Positions 25,617 to 39,138 of a stretch of 64,000 bases of DNA are shown one piece after another. Each line of letters starts with the position of its first letter. Within the stretch, counting starts at the first letter, position 1. Under the pieces are notes generated by a model that was not told where the DNA came from, did no database searches, and worked only from the letters and a program-made list of their open reading frames with translations. The stretch is taken from NCBI GenBank assembly GCA_964035545.1, contig OZ037770.1, forward strand, positions 4,879,662-4,943,661, written 5' to 3'. The position numbers and the translations under genes are program-made. Source of the DNA: Bugula neritina (Eukaryota; Bryozoa; Gymnolaemata; Cheilostomatida; Bugulidae).

Positions 25617-26253
25617 ATTTAAGAAGTATTAGAAAATGCAGAAATTTACTGCAATTGGTTCATTTTATTTAAGTTAGTACATACTGAAGATCTCAAGTTT
25701 TTGCTAATGAACATGAGTTTTGGCCCGAAACTAAAAAATATCAATAAATACACCTAAATAATCAAGGCTCTTTTTAATTTTCTTTGATTTACTATGCTTT
25801 TTTTCTAATTACAGCAACTTCTGACTGGGGATCGCCACGGTTAGTTTGTAACAGTAGGCAATCCAAATGAAATGAATAAATAGGAAAAAACATGAGAAAT
25901 CATGCAAACTTAAGAAGAACCTTGATTATTTAGGTGTATTTCTTGATGTCTCACTAATTTTAAGCAAAAAGCATTGTTCATTAGCAGCTAAAATGTAAAA
26001 ATGGCTAAAAACTGCAGATTTCCAGTGTGTACTAAATTAAATAAAAGGACTCAATCACCTTTGCAACATAATTCAATAATTGCATGGTCAAGCAGAATAA
26101 ACTACAATTAACAGCAACAACAGTGTAATAGTTGCGTAGAAAAGTTGTACTGCAAAAAACTAAAAGAATGCAAAATCTATAAATGTGTGCTACCAAGTAA
26201 ATGCTGAACAGACATCATGAAATAGTGTACGAAATACAAACTATTAAACTTAC

Positions 26254-27169
26254 CTGTTGATCTAATGCAGCCAAAACCTTAAGCTTGGAGTAGTGGAATG
26301 GTGCTGTTCGATGTTGATATGCTACAAGTAGCTAAGATGACTCAAATTCTTGCCTTTAGGAGTAAGAGACCTCAGCTCAGTTTCAACAAAACTTCCAATA
26401 ATCTCAACGGATGCGCTCAATTAGGAGCCACAACAAAGCACACCCATGTCATTTTAGTAAACTCTAAAAAATGAACGGAAATAAAACTGTTAGAGAGTAA
26501 ACAGAGAAACATATAGTGATGGGGGAAAAACCTGTCAGAAAAGGTTATATACACTCATAGTCATAACACGAAGAAAAAGATAATGAATAACAACCTATTC
26601 AAGATGACACAAGAAACCAAACAAATTTCTTTGACTAAAAAATATAATTAACTACTATATTACTTGGCAAAAAATATTTGTTTTGAACAACGTATTATTG
26701 GGAAGAATTGCCAGTGTCTTAAATTTTGAGATTAAAATTTCTGCCTTATAGCGGAAATAGAGAGGCAATCAATAGTGTACAAAACATGTTTTCAGTCATT
26801 GGCTGTTGACTAAATTGACAAAGTTAAAGAAAGCTTCCATATCATTATTTATTTTGTTCTCAAGTGTGTGGTTACAGTTTCATGAGTCAGAAATATAATT
26901 ATTTGAGATATGAAATCAAATGTAGTCAAAAGAGTGTCATACAATTTAAAATGTAGTAATAGAGCTTTGACAATAATTTCTTCTGCTAAGTAAAACAGGT
27001 ACCATTATGTGCTACTTATCTTTTAGAGATGAACATCAAGGATGTTGAAAACAAAATAGTTGTAAATTACAGCAAATACCTTTCTACTTACCTAACCAGA
27101 GAAAATAAGTTTTCAACCTTGCATGCACTCAGCTGGTTTTCAATGTTTGGATCAGTGACATCTTTATAA
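26254..27169 (-). other. Possible exons of an unrecognised minus-strand gene (copy 2)
   Basis: Counterparts of the exon-like stretches at 639-716 and 1477-1554. Splice signals and open frames are kept. In the middle stretch one arginine codon changes to serine (ELRPLT becomes ELRSLT). Confidence 0.25.
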
Positions 27170-28134
27170 CTGATAGCAGCATTATGTGATAGCTTTAGGA
27201 ATTGTTACCTTAAATCTAAATTATATAGAACAAGAAGTGCAAAAATATGGCATTAGTACTCATTGCACAATACACACTTGCTAGAGTAGCTAATCTAGCA
27301 TCACATTAATTTAAGAAAGACAAAATTTTATTACTGTTCACAAATGATGAATATTAAAATTTGAATAATTAGACAAATTAACAATGATATTGATGTTACT
27401 TCAAACATTACTAATGGTAAACACCAAAATACTAATAGGAATAGTCATGTTAACATCAATTAGAAAAGTAAAGATAATTTGAAAATGAGACAGTTTATAG
27501 GTCTAACTCTTATAGTTGACAAGCAATTACAGGGCAGTCATATTGATGAAGGCTACCCTCAAAATGTAGCACTTTAAAAATTTTAAAAAGACAGCACATA
27601 TAAGAACATAATCTTAAAAATAGGCATATGTGACACCTATATTTTGATTAACAAAGAAATCTTCTTTACTTTATTAATCTAGCTCATATAATGGTATTCT
27701 GTCTTAGTATGTTATTTTAATACTTGAAATCTAATCAGCTACAGAAAAGTACTTCAATTCAAAGGCCTTCATAATTATTCTTTAGTTTGCTATTTAAATA
27801 GACAGTAAGGTTGATGAATAAAATAAAAGTTAGTAAAGTAAAAACTAAATAAATTGAGAATAATATCTCCACTCTAAGGTTATAATCCTTATAAATTAAC
27901 ATTTTAATACTCCTGTTATCCTTAGGTATAGTTGTTAGCAATTTAACTATGAGCTCAAAGCCAAATGTCAGTATCAGCATCCCCATTACATTGACTAAGA
28001 CTGACTTTATAACCCTCAAGCAGTGGCACTCAATTTCTATAAGTAGTAACTAATAACAAATATAAAATTATTTATTTGCTACTGATAGTGATAATAATAA
28101 TAATTAAAAATAATAATATGATCCATTAAAATAG

Positions 28135-31085
28135 AACTAATAAAGCCAACGACGTTGATGGTATGCTTAACTAAACATGGCATGTCTCGTCTGGCAGTGG
28201 GTATGTGAAGGGCCAGGCAACCTACGGTCTTCAACCCGTTACTGGCACAACTAGAAGAAGATACTCAAGAGAAGACAACAAAGTTGTCATGGAATGCTGC
28301 TTCAAAAGTACACCCAAATTGAGAGGTTATAGAAAAACAATGTATGAGCTCTGTAGACCCGGATCAAAGAATTATTTAAAAAGAATGTGCAAACGCTGGA
28401 AAACAGAGGAGAGTTTAACATCAGCGAATAGAGACTAGCGGATTAAGCAAGAACTATGAAGAAACACAAGCATTTTATGGAAGAAGAACTCCATAAGATT
28501 GAAGAAGGAACCTTGCAAGAACTAGGCACATCAATTGGTGAAGAAGATAATGAAGAGCTAAATTTGCAAATAGAGGATGTTATAGCACAACATGAGATAG
28601 CATATAAATCAGCCATGAGAATTTTAAGAGTACCTAGTTCAGAGGTAGAAAAAGTGTTAGTAGAAAAATTATAAATGAGCATAACAAACTATCTAATGAT
28701 CGACCAACACTAAGAGCCCTTAGGCACATTGAGAGGGTCAAATTACTACAGGCAGTAAAACAGATTAATGATGTGCTAAACTGTGTTGAGATTATTAATA
28801 CCATTGAGCTTAATAACACCACCATGGCTTGTGCGAAAAATAGTAACAGAACAAGTGTGTAACAAAAAGGAAAAAGAAAAACTGACAATGTACAAGTATG
28901 GAAAATACGACTGCAGAAGAAATAAAAAGAAATTAGATCAGACTTAAGTAAAATAGCAGAGTGAAAAAGTAGAGCTTACAATGATTCATTGAGAAGAATG
29001 GTTGAAGAAAAATATAGGATAAAGAACAAAGAGTGTGGTGTAGTGATTGAAAAACTGAAGCAAAACCTGAGAGCTGTAAGCCAGAAGATAAACAGATATA
29101 CAGAATGAGTTGATCAATATAATCAGAACACAATGTTTACAATGATAAGCGCTTTTATCAAGAATTACGAGGAAATGAATACGTACATCTAAAGAGGCAC
29201 CTGACAAGGAAATCAAAAGCATTCTGATAAAATGTATGGGGTCAGCCAACTAAAAATAATACCAATGCAGAATGACTAAATAAAGTTAGCAACAAATTGG
29301 AGCATATGTAAAGACAAGGAAATTAGATCTTAGAAACGATGCAAACAACTGGAATAGCAATTAATGTCATAAGGTTGATAAGAAAAAGCATGAAACCTGG
29401 AAAACACAACTGAAATACCTGGAAGAAAAGATAGGAGAAATAAAGATCAAACTAAGAATTTTCCAAGGAGACTCTTTATCTCTATCCCTTTTCTCCAACT
29501 ACCGATTCGCATGACAAAAGCGGCTCAATGATGCAAATTTCGACGAGACAGAAAACAAACCATCTCCTATATGTGGATGACCTGAAGGTAAATAGGAAAT
29601 CAAAGTGGGAACTGGAAGCTTTGGTAAACACTGCCGGGATCTTCACAAGGAATATAGAAATGAAATTTGGATTAAAAAATGTGCCACACTGGTTATGAGA
29701 AAGGGAAAGAAAATTAAGGACACAGGAATCAGTTTGCCTGATGAACAGGTAATCAAAGATCTGGGTGAGAAGCCGTATAAATATCTAGGAGTTCTTGAGA
29801 TTGATGGAATACAAATATATGAAATGAAAAATAAGATCAAGGAGTACTACAAACAAATAAGAAAAGTTCTGGATTCAAAACTGAATGGTGAGAACACAAT
29901 CAAAGCAATAAACACATGGGCAGTAACAGCAGTGCATTACACAGCTAGAATACTTGACTGAACTGTTTCATGAGCTAAAAAATATAGACTGAAAGACAAG
30001 GAAGCTAATGACAACAAACCGTGCACCCTATCCGAGAGCAGATGTAGGCAGGCTGTATTTTAGCAGAAGGGAAGGCGGTAGAAGAATGTTGTCAACTGAA
30101 AAATGCATAAAGATTGAAAACTGCAGCATGTCAGACTATATAAATATAACATAGACTGATAGAAACACCACACTGAATACCTTCCTAAAAGACAGAACAG
30201 CAGTAGAACTAAATAATGATAAAGTGATAGAAAGAACTGATGAGTGTAAAGAAAAGCTTCACGTGGTCAATACATCAAAATGGTGGAAGACATGAAAGCA
30301 TTTTCCTGGAACTGGTTGAAGTATGGTTGGCTGAAAAAGAAAACAGAAGGACTGCTGACAGCTGCGCAAAATCAACTATTCACTACTAGAAATTATAAAG
30401 TGGCTATGATGAGAGAACAGGGTAGCAAGAAGTGTGGAATGTGTAACGCAAGAGACAAAACTTCGATGCACGTATTGAGTGAGTTTGAGAAGGTAGCAGA
30501 AGGAGAATATAAGAAAAAACACAACCTTTTGGCATTGATAATTTCAATAGTAGTTGTGTGAAATTCGTGGGTTTCAGAAAAGTAAGAATTGGTACGGCCA
30601 TCAAGCAGAATAAGTACTGGAAAATGATAATGTGAAAACCTTGTAAGATTTTAACATACACACTGACGTAGTCATCAAAGTTAGGAGACCCGATATATTA
30701 GTAGTTGACAAGCATAATGCTGAAACAACGATAATTGATATCACAGTCCCTGTTAACTACAGAGTAAAAGAAGAAAATTCGAAAAGTTAGGAAAATATCA
30801 GAATTTAGCACTAGAATAAACCCGCCTTTGGAAAACATCAAAAAAGTCATCCCGTTGTAACTGGAGCCTTTGGAGCTTTATACAAGATTGTAGACTGGCT
30901 GACACTACTTGGAGTAGCTGAAAACAAATGCTCATTAATTCAGCAGACACCCTAACTAGGATCAGGATAAGCTCACATCCTGAGGAAAGTTCTAGCCATC
31001 TCAGCCTAGTATAACTAGGCCAATGGTAAAAGGTTACACCAGCTAAAAAACTACGGTCAATCAACAATAATAATAATAATAGTGC
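28135..31085 (+). pseudogene. Decayed R2-type LINE, copy 2
   Basis: Same relic as 2520-5465, with the same blocks: N-terminal RRYSREDNKVV at 28205-28438, RT thumb YKYLGVLEIDG at 29605-29961, zinc-knuckle region at 30280-30561 with the same Cys-to-Phe change, restriction-like endonuclease remnant at about 30680-30770, and an AAT tail at about 31070-31085. A few point differences from copy 1 are scattered over it. Confidence 0.85.
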
Positions 31086-31389
31086 AGTTGGTTCTATTAT
31101 TAGATTAGCATATCGATTATGACTTTTCGATTGCCACCCTGATACTATGAGTAAAATGTACAAGCATACGTGAAAGTATAGATATGATCATAAGTATAAA
31201 AATAGGTATAAGTATAAATATAAATATAGGTACAAGTATAAAACGAATGATTATATTATTAATAATATTAGTCAGTGATACCTATAACCGTAATGGTTTT
31301 TAGACTTACAGTTATCATTAACATTAGCTGAGTAATATGATTAGTTAAAATAATGGTATTCATTATTATATCATAGTTATAAGTTATAA

Positions 31390-31732
31390 GCCTAGGGCCA
31401 CACGGCGCGTATTTTCGCATGCGAAAATTGAAATCACAAGTAGCAAAGGTGTCCACTGTGCGCGTTGAGAAAACCTTCGCACTCGTCGCTCTGCATTTTC
31501 AACGCAAGTGCGAATCGTCTCTGTCGTCATCACCTAATTGGCTGGTAGCTATTCAGCGAGCCCAATTTCTTTATTTAGTGCTAAATTCCAGTAAATTGCG
31601 TTTTATTAAAAGCGAGTGCGATTTAAAAATGAAAGCTTTATTTATCACGCATCACTGACGCTACAGTGGACACCTTTGCTACCCGTGATTTTAATTTTCG
31701 CATGCGAAAATACGCACAGTGTGGCCCTAGGC
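31390..31732. mobile_element. 343-bp PIF/Harbinger-like MITE, present only in copy 2
   Basis: Terminal inverted repeats of about 69 bp with about five mismatches, beginning GCCTAGGGCCACAC. A 3-bp direct repeat TAA flanks it (31387-31389 and 31733-31735). The matching site in copy 1 (near 5770) is TTATAACTCTAG with a single TAA and no insert, an empty site. TAA target duplications fit PIF/Harbinger. The inverted repeats contain the palindrome TTTTCGCATGCGAAAA. No transposase, so non-autonomous. Confidence 0.93.
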
Positions 31733-32464
31733 TAACTCTAGTCTCTAAAGAGCAACAGCAATAGTAATTGGGATATTCATATTAAATTTCATATTCACAT
31801 AGTGAAATGTTTATGTTATGAACTAATTTATTCCTTCAACATTTACCTATAAATATGATTAACACTAACTTTGACCAGCAGTATTACTAAAAGAAGCGTA
31901 TTACAAATATAAGATAATAAAATTCTAGTAGTAGGACTAATAGTATTACTAGGTCCAGTATTATTCTTGTTATCTTATTCATCATTCATGAGTTATCAAA
32001 TTTAAAATTACTACTTATTAGCATCAGCATATAAAAAGTAAGATCATTAGGAATAATTATCATGAGGTATGATCTATGATTTGCATTATCCATATATAGT
32101 TTAATATCAATATGATATATTATTATTGCTGATAGTCTATGTTATAGTTGAATTTATACTTATCTTTACAGTTACCTATAGTAGCACTTATTAGTTATTT
32201 GTGGTAGCCAAACTAATGTTTAATATTAATAAATTAAACTGAGTATCATAAAAGTGTTACTAAGAATTTTAATTATAATCGTAATGGTGATCATATTACT
32301 TTATTATAATTATTATATTTTATCATTAATGCTAAACTGAGTTAATGTATATACTTTGAGTTTTACTATTACTCATTATATTTACACTTATAGTAAAACT
32401 AAATATGTAAAAGTTATACTTATACTATTATTATTCGTATTTCATTAGACTTACATCTAAGATC

Positions 32465-32612
32465 GCAGTCCTATTACTACTACCACTGATACTAGTACTA
32501 CAACTAGTACTGCTACTAGTACTAGTACTACTACTACTACTACTAATGGTACTGTTACTACTACTACTACTACTAGTACTACTACTAGGTCTACTACTGT
32601 ACTAGTACAACT
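32465..32612. repeat. TAC/TAG trinucleotide microsatellite (copy 2)
   Basis: Shorter counterpart of 6497-6661, with several ACTAGT and CTA units missing. Confidence 0.9.
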
Positions 32613-35600
32613 ACAAACTTTGAAAATAACTGCAAGAAAGGTATGACTTACTCTTTTTCTTAGTCTTACTGTGACTCTCAGTCGTAATGTAAATAAAATT
32701 GTGAACTGTAAAGTTAAACCCAAGGCTGAAATTTATTTAATTAAATTTAGACAATCTGAATCATTGGCTCAATCCTTGAGTTTGACTATTACTATTATTA
32801 TTAGTGTTACGATTGTGATTATCATTGGCATTATGATTATGATTATCATTATGATTGTAATTGTGGTAATTCTAACATTAATTATAATCATAAATTAAAA
32901 GGTAATGATTAATGATAATTATTTTCATTTTGTAATCATAATGATAATCATAATGATGTAAATTTTGATGTAAAACCAAAATACTAAAACTAAAAGTAAA
33001 AGTTATAAAATTAAATGATAAAATATTATAATGATAATTATTATATTTATTATATTATTATTGAATATATTATTTCATTAGAAAATAGGTTGCAGCTTAG
33101 CATGATTAAAATTCAGTAAAAATTAGTTTACCAACAGCAAACATGCATGCGTCTTGTCAACATTCAGTTCGTAGTGTCATAGCGAAGCCAGATTACGACT
33201 ACTGGTAGTACGACTACTAGAACTACTACTACTAGTGATGGATTAGAGATCCTTGGCGATTTTAGCTGTGAGTGACCTTCACCTCACATTCTCGTCATGT
33301 GCGCGGCATTAGACTAAGTAGAGGGTATGAAGCACTGAGCTGGAAAAGAAAGAATATATTTTAATTATAGGTAATACTAATAGTAATATAATTTATGGTA
33401 ATATATAGGTAATATTATTGAGTTCATTGGTATGGAGTATAGACCTATCACTGATAGTATCAGTATCAACTACCACTTACGTACTACTTCAACTTATAAC
33501 TTACCTTCAACTCAAACTGAAACTGCTTGGAATCATTTGTCTTTGATCATATTGGCATTGTCATTGTGATTGTAATAACTATTAATATCTTTAGTTCAAC
33601 ATCAATGCCGAACATATTGTAATAACTAATAAGATAATCATAAGGTTGATATATTTTGCTAATACTAATAGTAATACTAATACTAATAGTTATAGTTATA
33701 GTAATTCAGTGTGAGTGAGTGTCACTTTCACTCTGGTGGAGTGAGACTCAGACTTAGAGTTAGAGACAGAGTGAGTCCGAGTAAGTCTGAGTGTTGGTAA
33801 TAGTAATGGTCATATAAATTTAAATTATATTTACTTATTTCTAGCAATCACAATGGCAATAGTTATACTTATAGTAACTTTCACTTACTCTTAAATCATT
33901 GAACCTGAACTAAAAGTAAAATTAAGCATTATGATTATCATTATGATTATACCTATGATTTTATTATGTTTAAATTAAAAATCAATATCATGATAATATC
34001 ATAGTGATAGACATATTATTGATAAATGATAATATAAAAGTAATTTGATAAATTATACATTGATTTTGAATTAAGGTGATACTGATACTAGACCGGTACT
34101 GAAAGTGATAGTAATACTAATAGTAATAGTAATAGTCATATAAATTTAAGTTATATTTACTCATTACCGGCAATCACAATTGCAATAGTAACTTAAACTG
34201 TAACAGTAATGGTATGGGTATATTTGAAATTGTCACTATCAGTATTGCTATGAATCAAAATATAATGCTATCATACCAATAATTTAAAATAATATTACAA
34301 AGCTTCAGTAGCAACTTTTACTTGTACCAGTTTGGAATTTTGAATTATACATATTCTTAGTTAAAGTCTTCAAGTTTATTGTCAAAATGAACTTGAAATT
34401 AAAGACTTAGTAGTAAAAATTAAACTAAGACTGACTGTAAGTGACTAAGATTAAAAATAAGTAATTTTAAATATCGATTTAGTATTTTTCTTACTCTTTG
34501 TCTTAAAATTGACTTTTATTTTGCACCTACTCCTGGTCAATGATTCTTTTTTCTATTTATATTACTATTGCTATTAGTATAATTGACTTAAATTTAATAA
34601 TAGATATGATTATATCTTTATAAATGTGATATTTGATTTTATGAATAGTAATTCGAAAACTCTTTGGTATTATTTATTTTTGATCATTGTAGTTATTATC
34701 ATTATATTTGTATAATAATTATGATTATCAAATTCAATATCGATATTTGTATTATGGTATGGATATCTGCCTACATCCCATGTTCTGTTTTGCAGTGCCT
34801 TTTTACATTCACGTCTAGGTTCACATTGCGATGGTCATACTGATAGCACTTGGGGACAGTGATGAGCATAATGATTATCACTAATATTAGGATTATCGTT
34901 ATTAGGATTTAGAATAATTTAATAAACAAGCAACTTAAAACAAATGTTTTTACTAATATACATATTAATTACTAATATAAATATACTACTATGAATATTA
35001 TAATTATTATACTTTACAATTCAAAGTAAGATAATCATAATACGAACTGGTAAAACTAAATATAAAGTAAATGTAATAATACTAATAGTAGTTATCCATT
35101 CCCCTTTGGTTTCACATACTAATAATTGGAAACCTCTGTCCTAATATTATTTCTATTAATATTGCTAAAAGTTTGATCCCTATTTAATTTTATAGTTCAC
35201 TCACCAGCTACATAATTTTATTAAAATCCATCTGGTATTGGTTATAGTACTAGTGAAACTTGAAGTTGAATAGCATGCTTATTACTCACTGCTCTTTGCT
35301 TACATTATTAGGGTTACTCTTTAGTCTCAGAGATACCCTAACATAAACTTGAAAGCTGGAGGTAGTACTAGTCTAGTGCTGTGTTAATCCTACACTGTTG
35401 ACTTATCAACACTGTGACTATAATTATGACTCCTAAGTCAAAGTCATTTTCATATAGTAGTAATCACTATGACAGACTGAAAGTCAGGAAGACTGAATAT
35501 AATGGTAAAGTGTGTAAGAATAAATCATACTTAATCAATTACTTTTAGTTTTGTTACCAGTGTTGGGTCAACTTTCAGAATAAAGAATAAATATAATTAT

Positions 35601-36380
35601 AAAGATAAATGGATAAAAATTCCAATCATGGTTTAATGTGCCTATTTTAAGCTGTTAATTTAATTACTATAATATAAGTGCTCAAAATACAACTTTTGAT
35701 TTTCATAATTATGTTTTAATTTAATACAGATACCATAGTATCATATACAGTAGAATCAGTTGTATCTTATTTAATAATGAAGTAACTTATTGGAGCTTTC
35801 ACAGTTATTAATTATTTACTTGTTAGTCTTTGAACTGGGACAATGTTTGAAACTTGAAGTAGAATGAAGTTTGATTTCAGTTACCGCAATGGTATCTGCA
35901 GTCACAATAGGAATGCGCATATAACTATGTTTATATTTGTGAAAAATATATAGTCAAAACTAGATAAGGTAATAGTAATTATAATTGGTTTCACTTTTAA
36001 TATATTCCTATAAACTGGAAAATAGACAGAAGCATTTAATCATGAAAGTAAACCTAGTGGAAGTAAATCAATTCACTAAGTATAGTAAAATATTTACTAT
36101 TCAGTAAGTTTATTTACTTTAGTTAATTGTACTTGATTATTTCTGTCGGTTTTTCAGTTGATTTTTCTACCTTTTGCTATAGCATATCAAACTACCACAA
36201 AGTCATGCTTCCGTATTACAATTATAAACATAGTGTTACTGTGTAATGTTATAGTAATGTAATAGTAATATTTGAATCATTGTAGGTATTTCTGTTGTTG
36301 TACTGATTGATAAATATTTTTTAGCTTGCATGGATATTTGCAACGATCAAGATGTCATTTGAACCTGGACTGGAATAAAG

Positions 36381-38664
36381 ATGGCAAATCGAGAAGCTAG
36401 CTACAATTATTCTGCAGAAAGAAACTTGGTAAGCAAAAATAAGCTGCAGCAGTAAGCAATATGACGATGAACTTTGCTTGATTTTGATTGACCTTAAAAT
36501 ATCTGGTCACCTTTCACCAACGTGGTCCTGCGCGGGTGGCGGGTGACCTTAAAATGTCTGTTGCACGTAAAATAAATTTTGTGACAGTCAAAAGTATGCT
36601 GATCTTTTTCGTATTTCAGTGCATCGGTGTCTTAGCTTAAGAGCTGAACCCAACAATTATGATCTAAAGCTGTTTTTTACTAGAAAGTGATTTTACTGTC
36701 TTTCTGATTATTCTTGGTTTTTCAGCTTGATGAATTGAATAAATGGATTTGATTTCGGGTATTATGTAATGGATGAAAGAAATTTTTCTTAAATTTGTAC
36801 TGAGCAATTTTTGCTATTGCTATGATGTTTAGTGATAAAATTGCACCCTTAATAACCCTGAAAACTTTCATTACTAGCATTTGTTTATGTTCATTTTTAG
36901 GAAATTAAAATGAAGACACAACTCACCGATGCTATCTCACTGTGCCTGCATGCAGTTTATCTAAAAAGGTACTCCTATTAGCTGGCTCTTGCCCAATACC
37001 TGGTTGTCTCTGTAACTATTTTTTGCTCGCAGATGAGTTTTTTGAACTTGACATTTTATTGATTTTGAAAGTTATAGTGAGCTTTGAACTTGCTAGCATC
37101 GTTTTTAAAGACTTGCTGCAGTTTTTATCAACATTTTTTAAGTCAATGGTGTTAGTTTGGAAGCTCTCTCACTCCTCTCTCTGTCTCTTTCTCCCACACC
37201 TTCCACTCAACCTCTCTCTCTTTCTCCCCCTCTCTCCCACCCTCCCTCTCTCCCACCCTCCCTCTCTCCCACCCTCTGTCTCTCCCACCTTCTCCCTCTC
37301 TCTCCCACTCTCCATCTCTCCCACCTTCTCTCTCTCCTAACCTTTCTCTCTTCCCTTTTCCACTGTCTCTCTGACTCTCTCCCTTTCTCTCTTCTACCCC
37401 ATCTCTCTTCCATCCTCTCTCCTAACCTTTCTCTCCCACCCCCCTCTCCTACCCTCTTTCTCTCTCTAGTTTGCATGGCTTTACCCAATTTTGGTTTATT
37501 TTTTCATTTTGTTTCAGAGTATCCAAAAGGAAAGCTAAAATTTATTTAATATATATTATATCAACTTGAGCTTTACATATAATATCAAATAAATGCTGTG
37601 TTTTGTTAAAACAATGTTTGCAACTTTGTAGTATATTCAAATTCATAATTTATTTGTAGAGTCACACAACAAGACACTACTCTGACACACTCGCAAGTTG
37701 CCACTGATCCAGCAGTATAGATGATTGTTTTCTCCACTGGCTATGCTGTCACGCTTTACTGTTGTGGTGTTTGAAACAAACCAATTGTTTGCCTACGCAG
37801 ATTAGGGTGAGAAAAAAAGTGAGAAATGAAAGCTGTTTTTAATACCAACTACACTTAGTTTTTATTGAATGAAAAACAAAGTGAAATCATTAGTTATCCG
37901 TTAAATGACTATATCACTGTTTATAAAGATGAAACACAAATAATCTTATAATATGCTAATGAAATTTGGCTTTCAAATAGCTTTTTTCTGTATATTTGTT
38001 GAGGAAGTTTATCTTCAACAAAACTTCGTAGCTGTTGCATAAATTTATAGAGTAAAAGGTTTTCATCAAACTTTTACAACTTAGCTCATCTACGGTTTAA
38101 AAGTGTGAGTCACCCTTCACACTAGAGTTTTATAAAGTTTTTATGAATGTGCAGTATTTTATAAAATATTGTGTGTCTCGTAAATTTAGCTATTTCTACC
38201 TTTTCAGTGAGATTGGAGTAAACACACCTCAAAATTCACATCTGGTATCACATTGATTTATCGCAAGTCAAAGTACACCTACTAACTCTTCCTTCCTTAA
38301 TACCTGCTTGCTTTTGCACTTCTACTCATTTCATATACCTAACATTTCTCTTGCAGATGAATTACATCTTTTAAGTTGTAAAAGCCTTAAATAGCATGAA
38401 ATTAATGAGGTTTAAACCGTGGCCACACTAACTATTGATGCGTTTATTGATGGGTTAAATTACACGAAAATATTGTCTCTTTCTTTTTAGTTTCACCTAA
38501 AGTATTACATACTATTGATGGAGGCTTTGCTGAAGTTTTTGGGTGATGATTTGTCAATAATTTTCCAGAGAAGATGATGCCACGGTGGCTGGCATCATTA
38601 TGCAGTTTCCAAATATCTTTCGGCTTTGCTCTAGTGAAAATTTTGGAAAACAATCAACAAAAAG
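36381..38664 (+). CDS. Putative first coding exons of the plus-strand gene, copy 2
   Basis: Counterparts of 10428-12733: exon 1 at 36381-36428 with the same ATG, exon 2 at 36901-36968, exon 3 at 38569-38664. All splice signals are kept. Exon 3 has substitutions (QFPNIFRL in place of QFPNFFRL, and a later Val to Phe) and stays open. Survival of the frames in both copies mildly supports real coding, but the copies are too similar for this to weigh much. Confidence 0.33.
37152..37470. repeat. CT-rich polypyrimidine minisatellite (copy 2)
   Basis: Counterpart of 11210-11515 with small gains and losses of CTCTCCCACC-type units. The long open frames on both strands across it are repeat artefacts. 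Confidence 0.9.
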
Positions 38665-39033
38665 GTTTGTACCATAAACGAAGTTATTGTGTGCGTGTTG
38701 CCAAAGCATAAAGTGTGCTGGAAATTTTTAGGTTTCTGTTGAGATGCGTTTTTGCTTTTCCTGCATGAAAAAAGTTCCAGTTTCAGTTAATATCACTAGC
38801 AGAGTGCCCACCTATATTTTAAATCATATTGATGCATAAGTTCTTTTTGTAATATTAAAAGTATAACTTGCTTAATTGCTATTCAATGCCCTTTGAAGTT
38901 TCCAACTGTAATTAATTAGTTGATTTGGCAGCATAGTATCGATGATTGATGAAGGCAGCCGATATAATTATAAGCATAAATATCTATATCTACATGAAGA
39001 TGTCATTCCCAATGATTGTTATTCTGAAATCAG

Positions 39034-39138
39034 CTGATTAAGTTATCACAAACTAAACATTTTGACCAGCGGCTTGCAATGCAACTCGGTGAAATTTTAG
39101 ACCTAGATGAATTGAATTTCTTACTGAAAATCGTGAAG
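39034..39138 (+). CDS. Death-effector-like domain exon, copy 2
   Basis: Counterpart of 13103-13207, open and with the same splice sites. Differences include Ser to Leu after GEI and Lys to Glu (LDELNFLL). Both are tolerable in a death-effector fold, where DEL.FLL is in fact common. Confidence 0.4.

Larger units (their letters stand above)
31086..36330. repeat. Cryptic simple-sequence region (copy 2)
   Basis: Counterpart of 5466-10380, interrupted by the 343-bp element at 31390-31732. No gene is visible. Confidence 0.6.

Noticed and set aside
37157-37549. Leu/Ser/Pro-rich and Arg/Glu-rich open frames of 93-130 codons on both strands
   Set aside because: Products of the CT minisatellite; present only because the repeat lacks stops.
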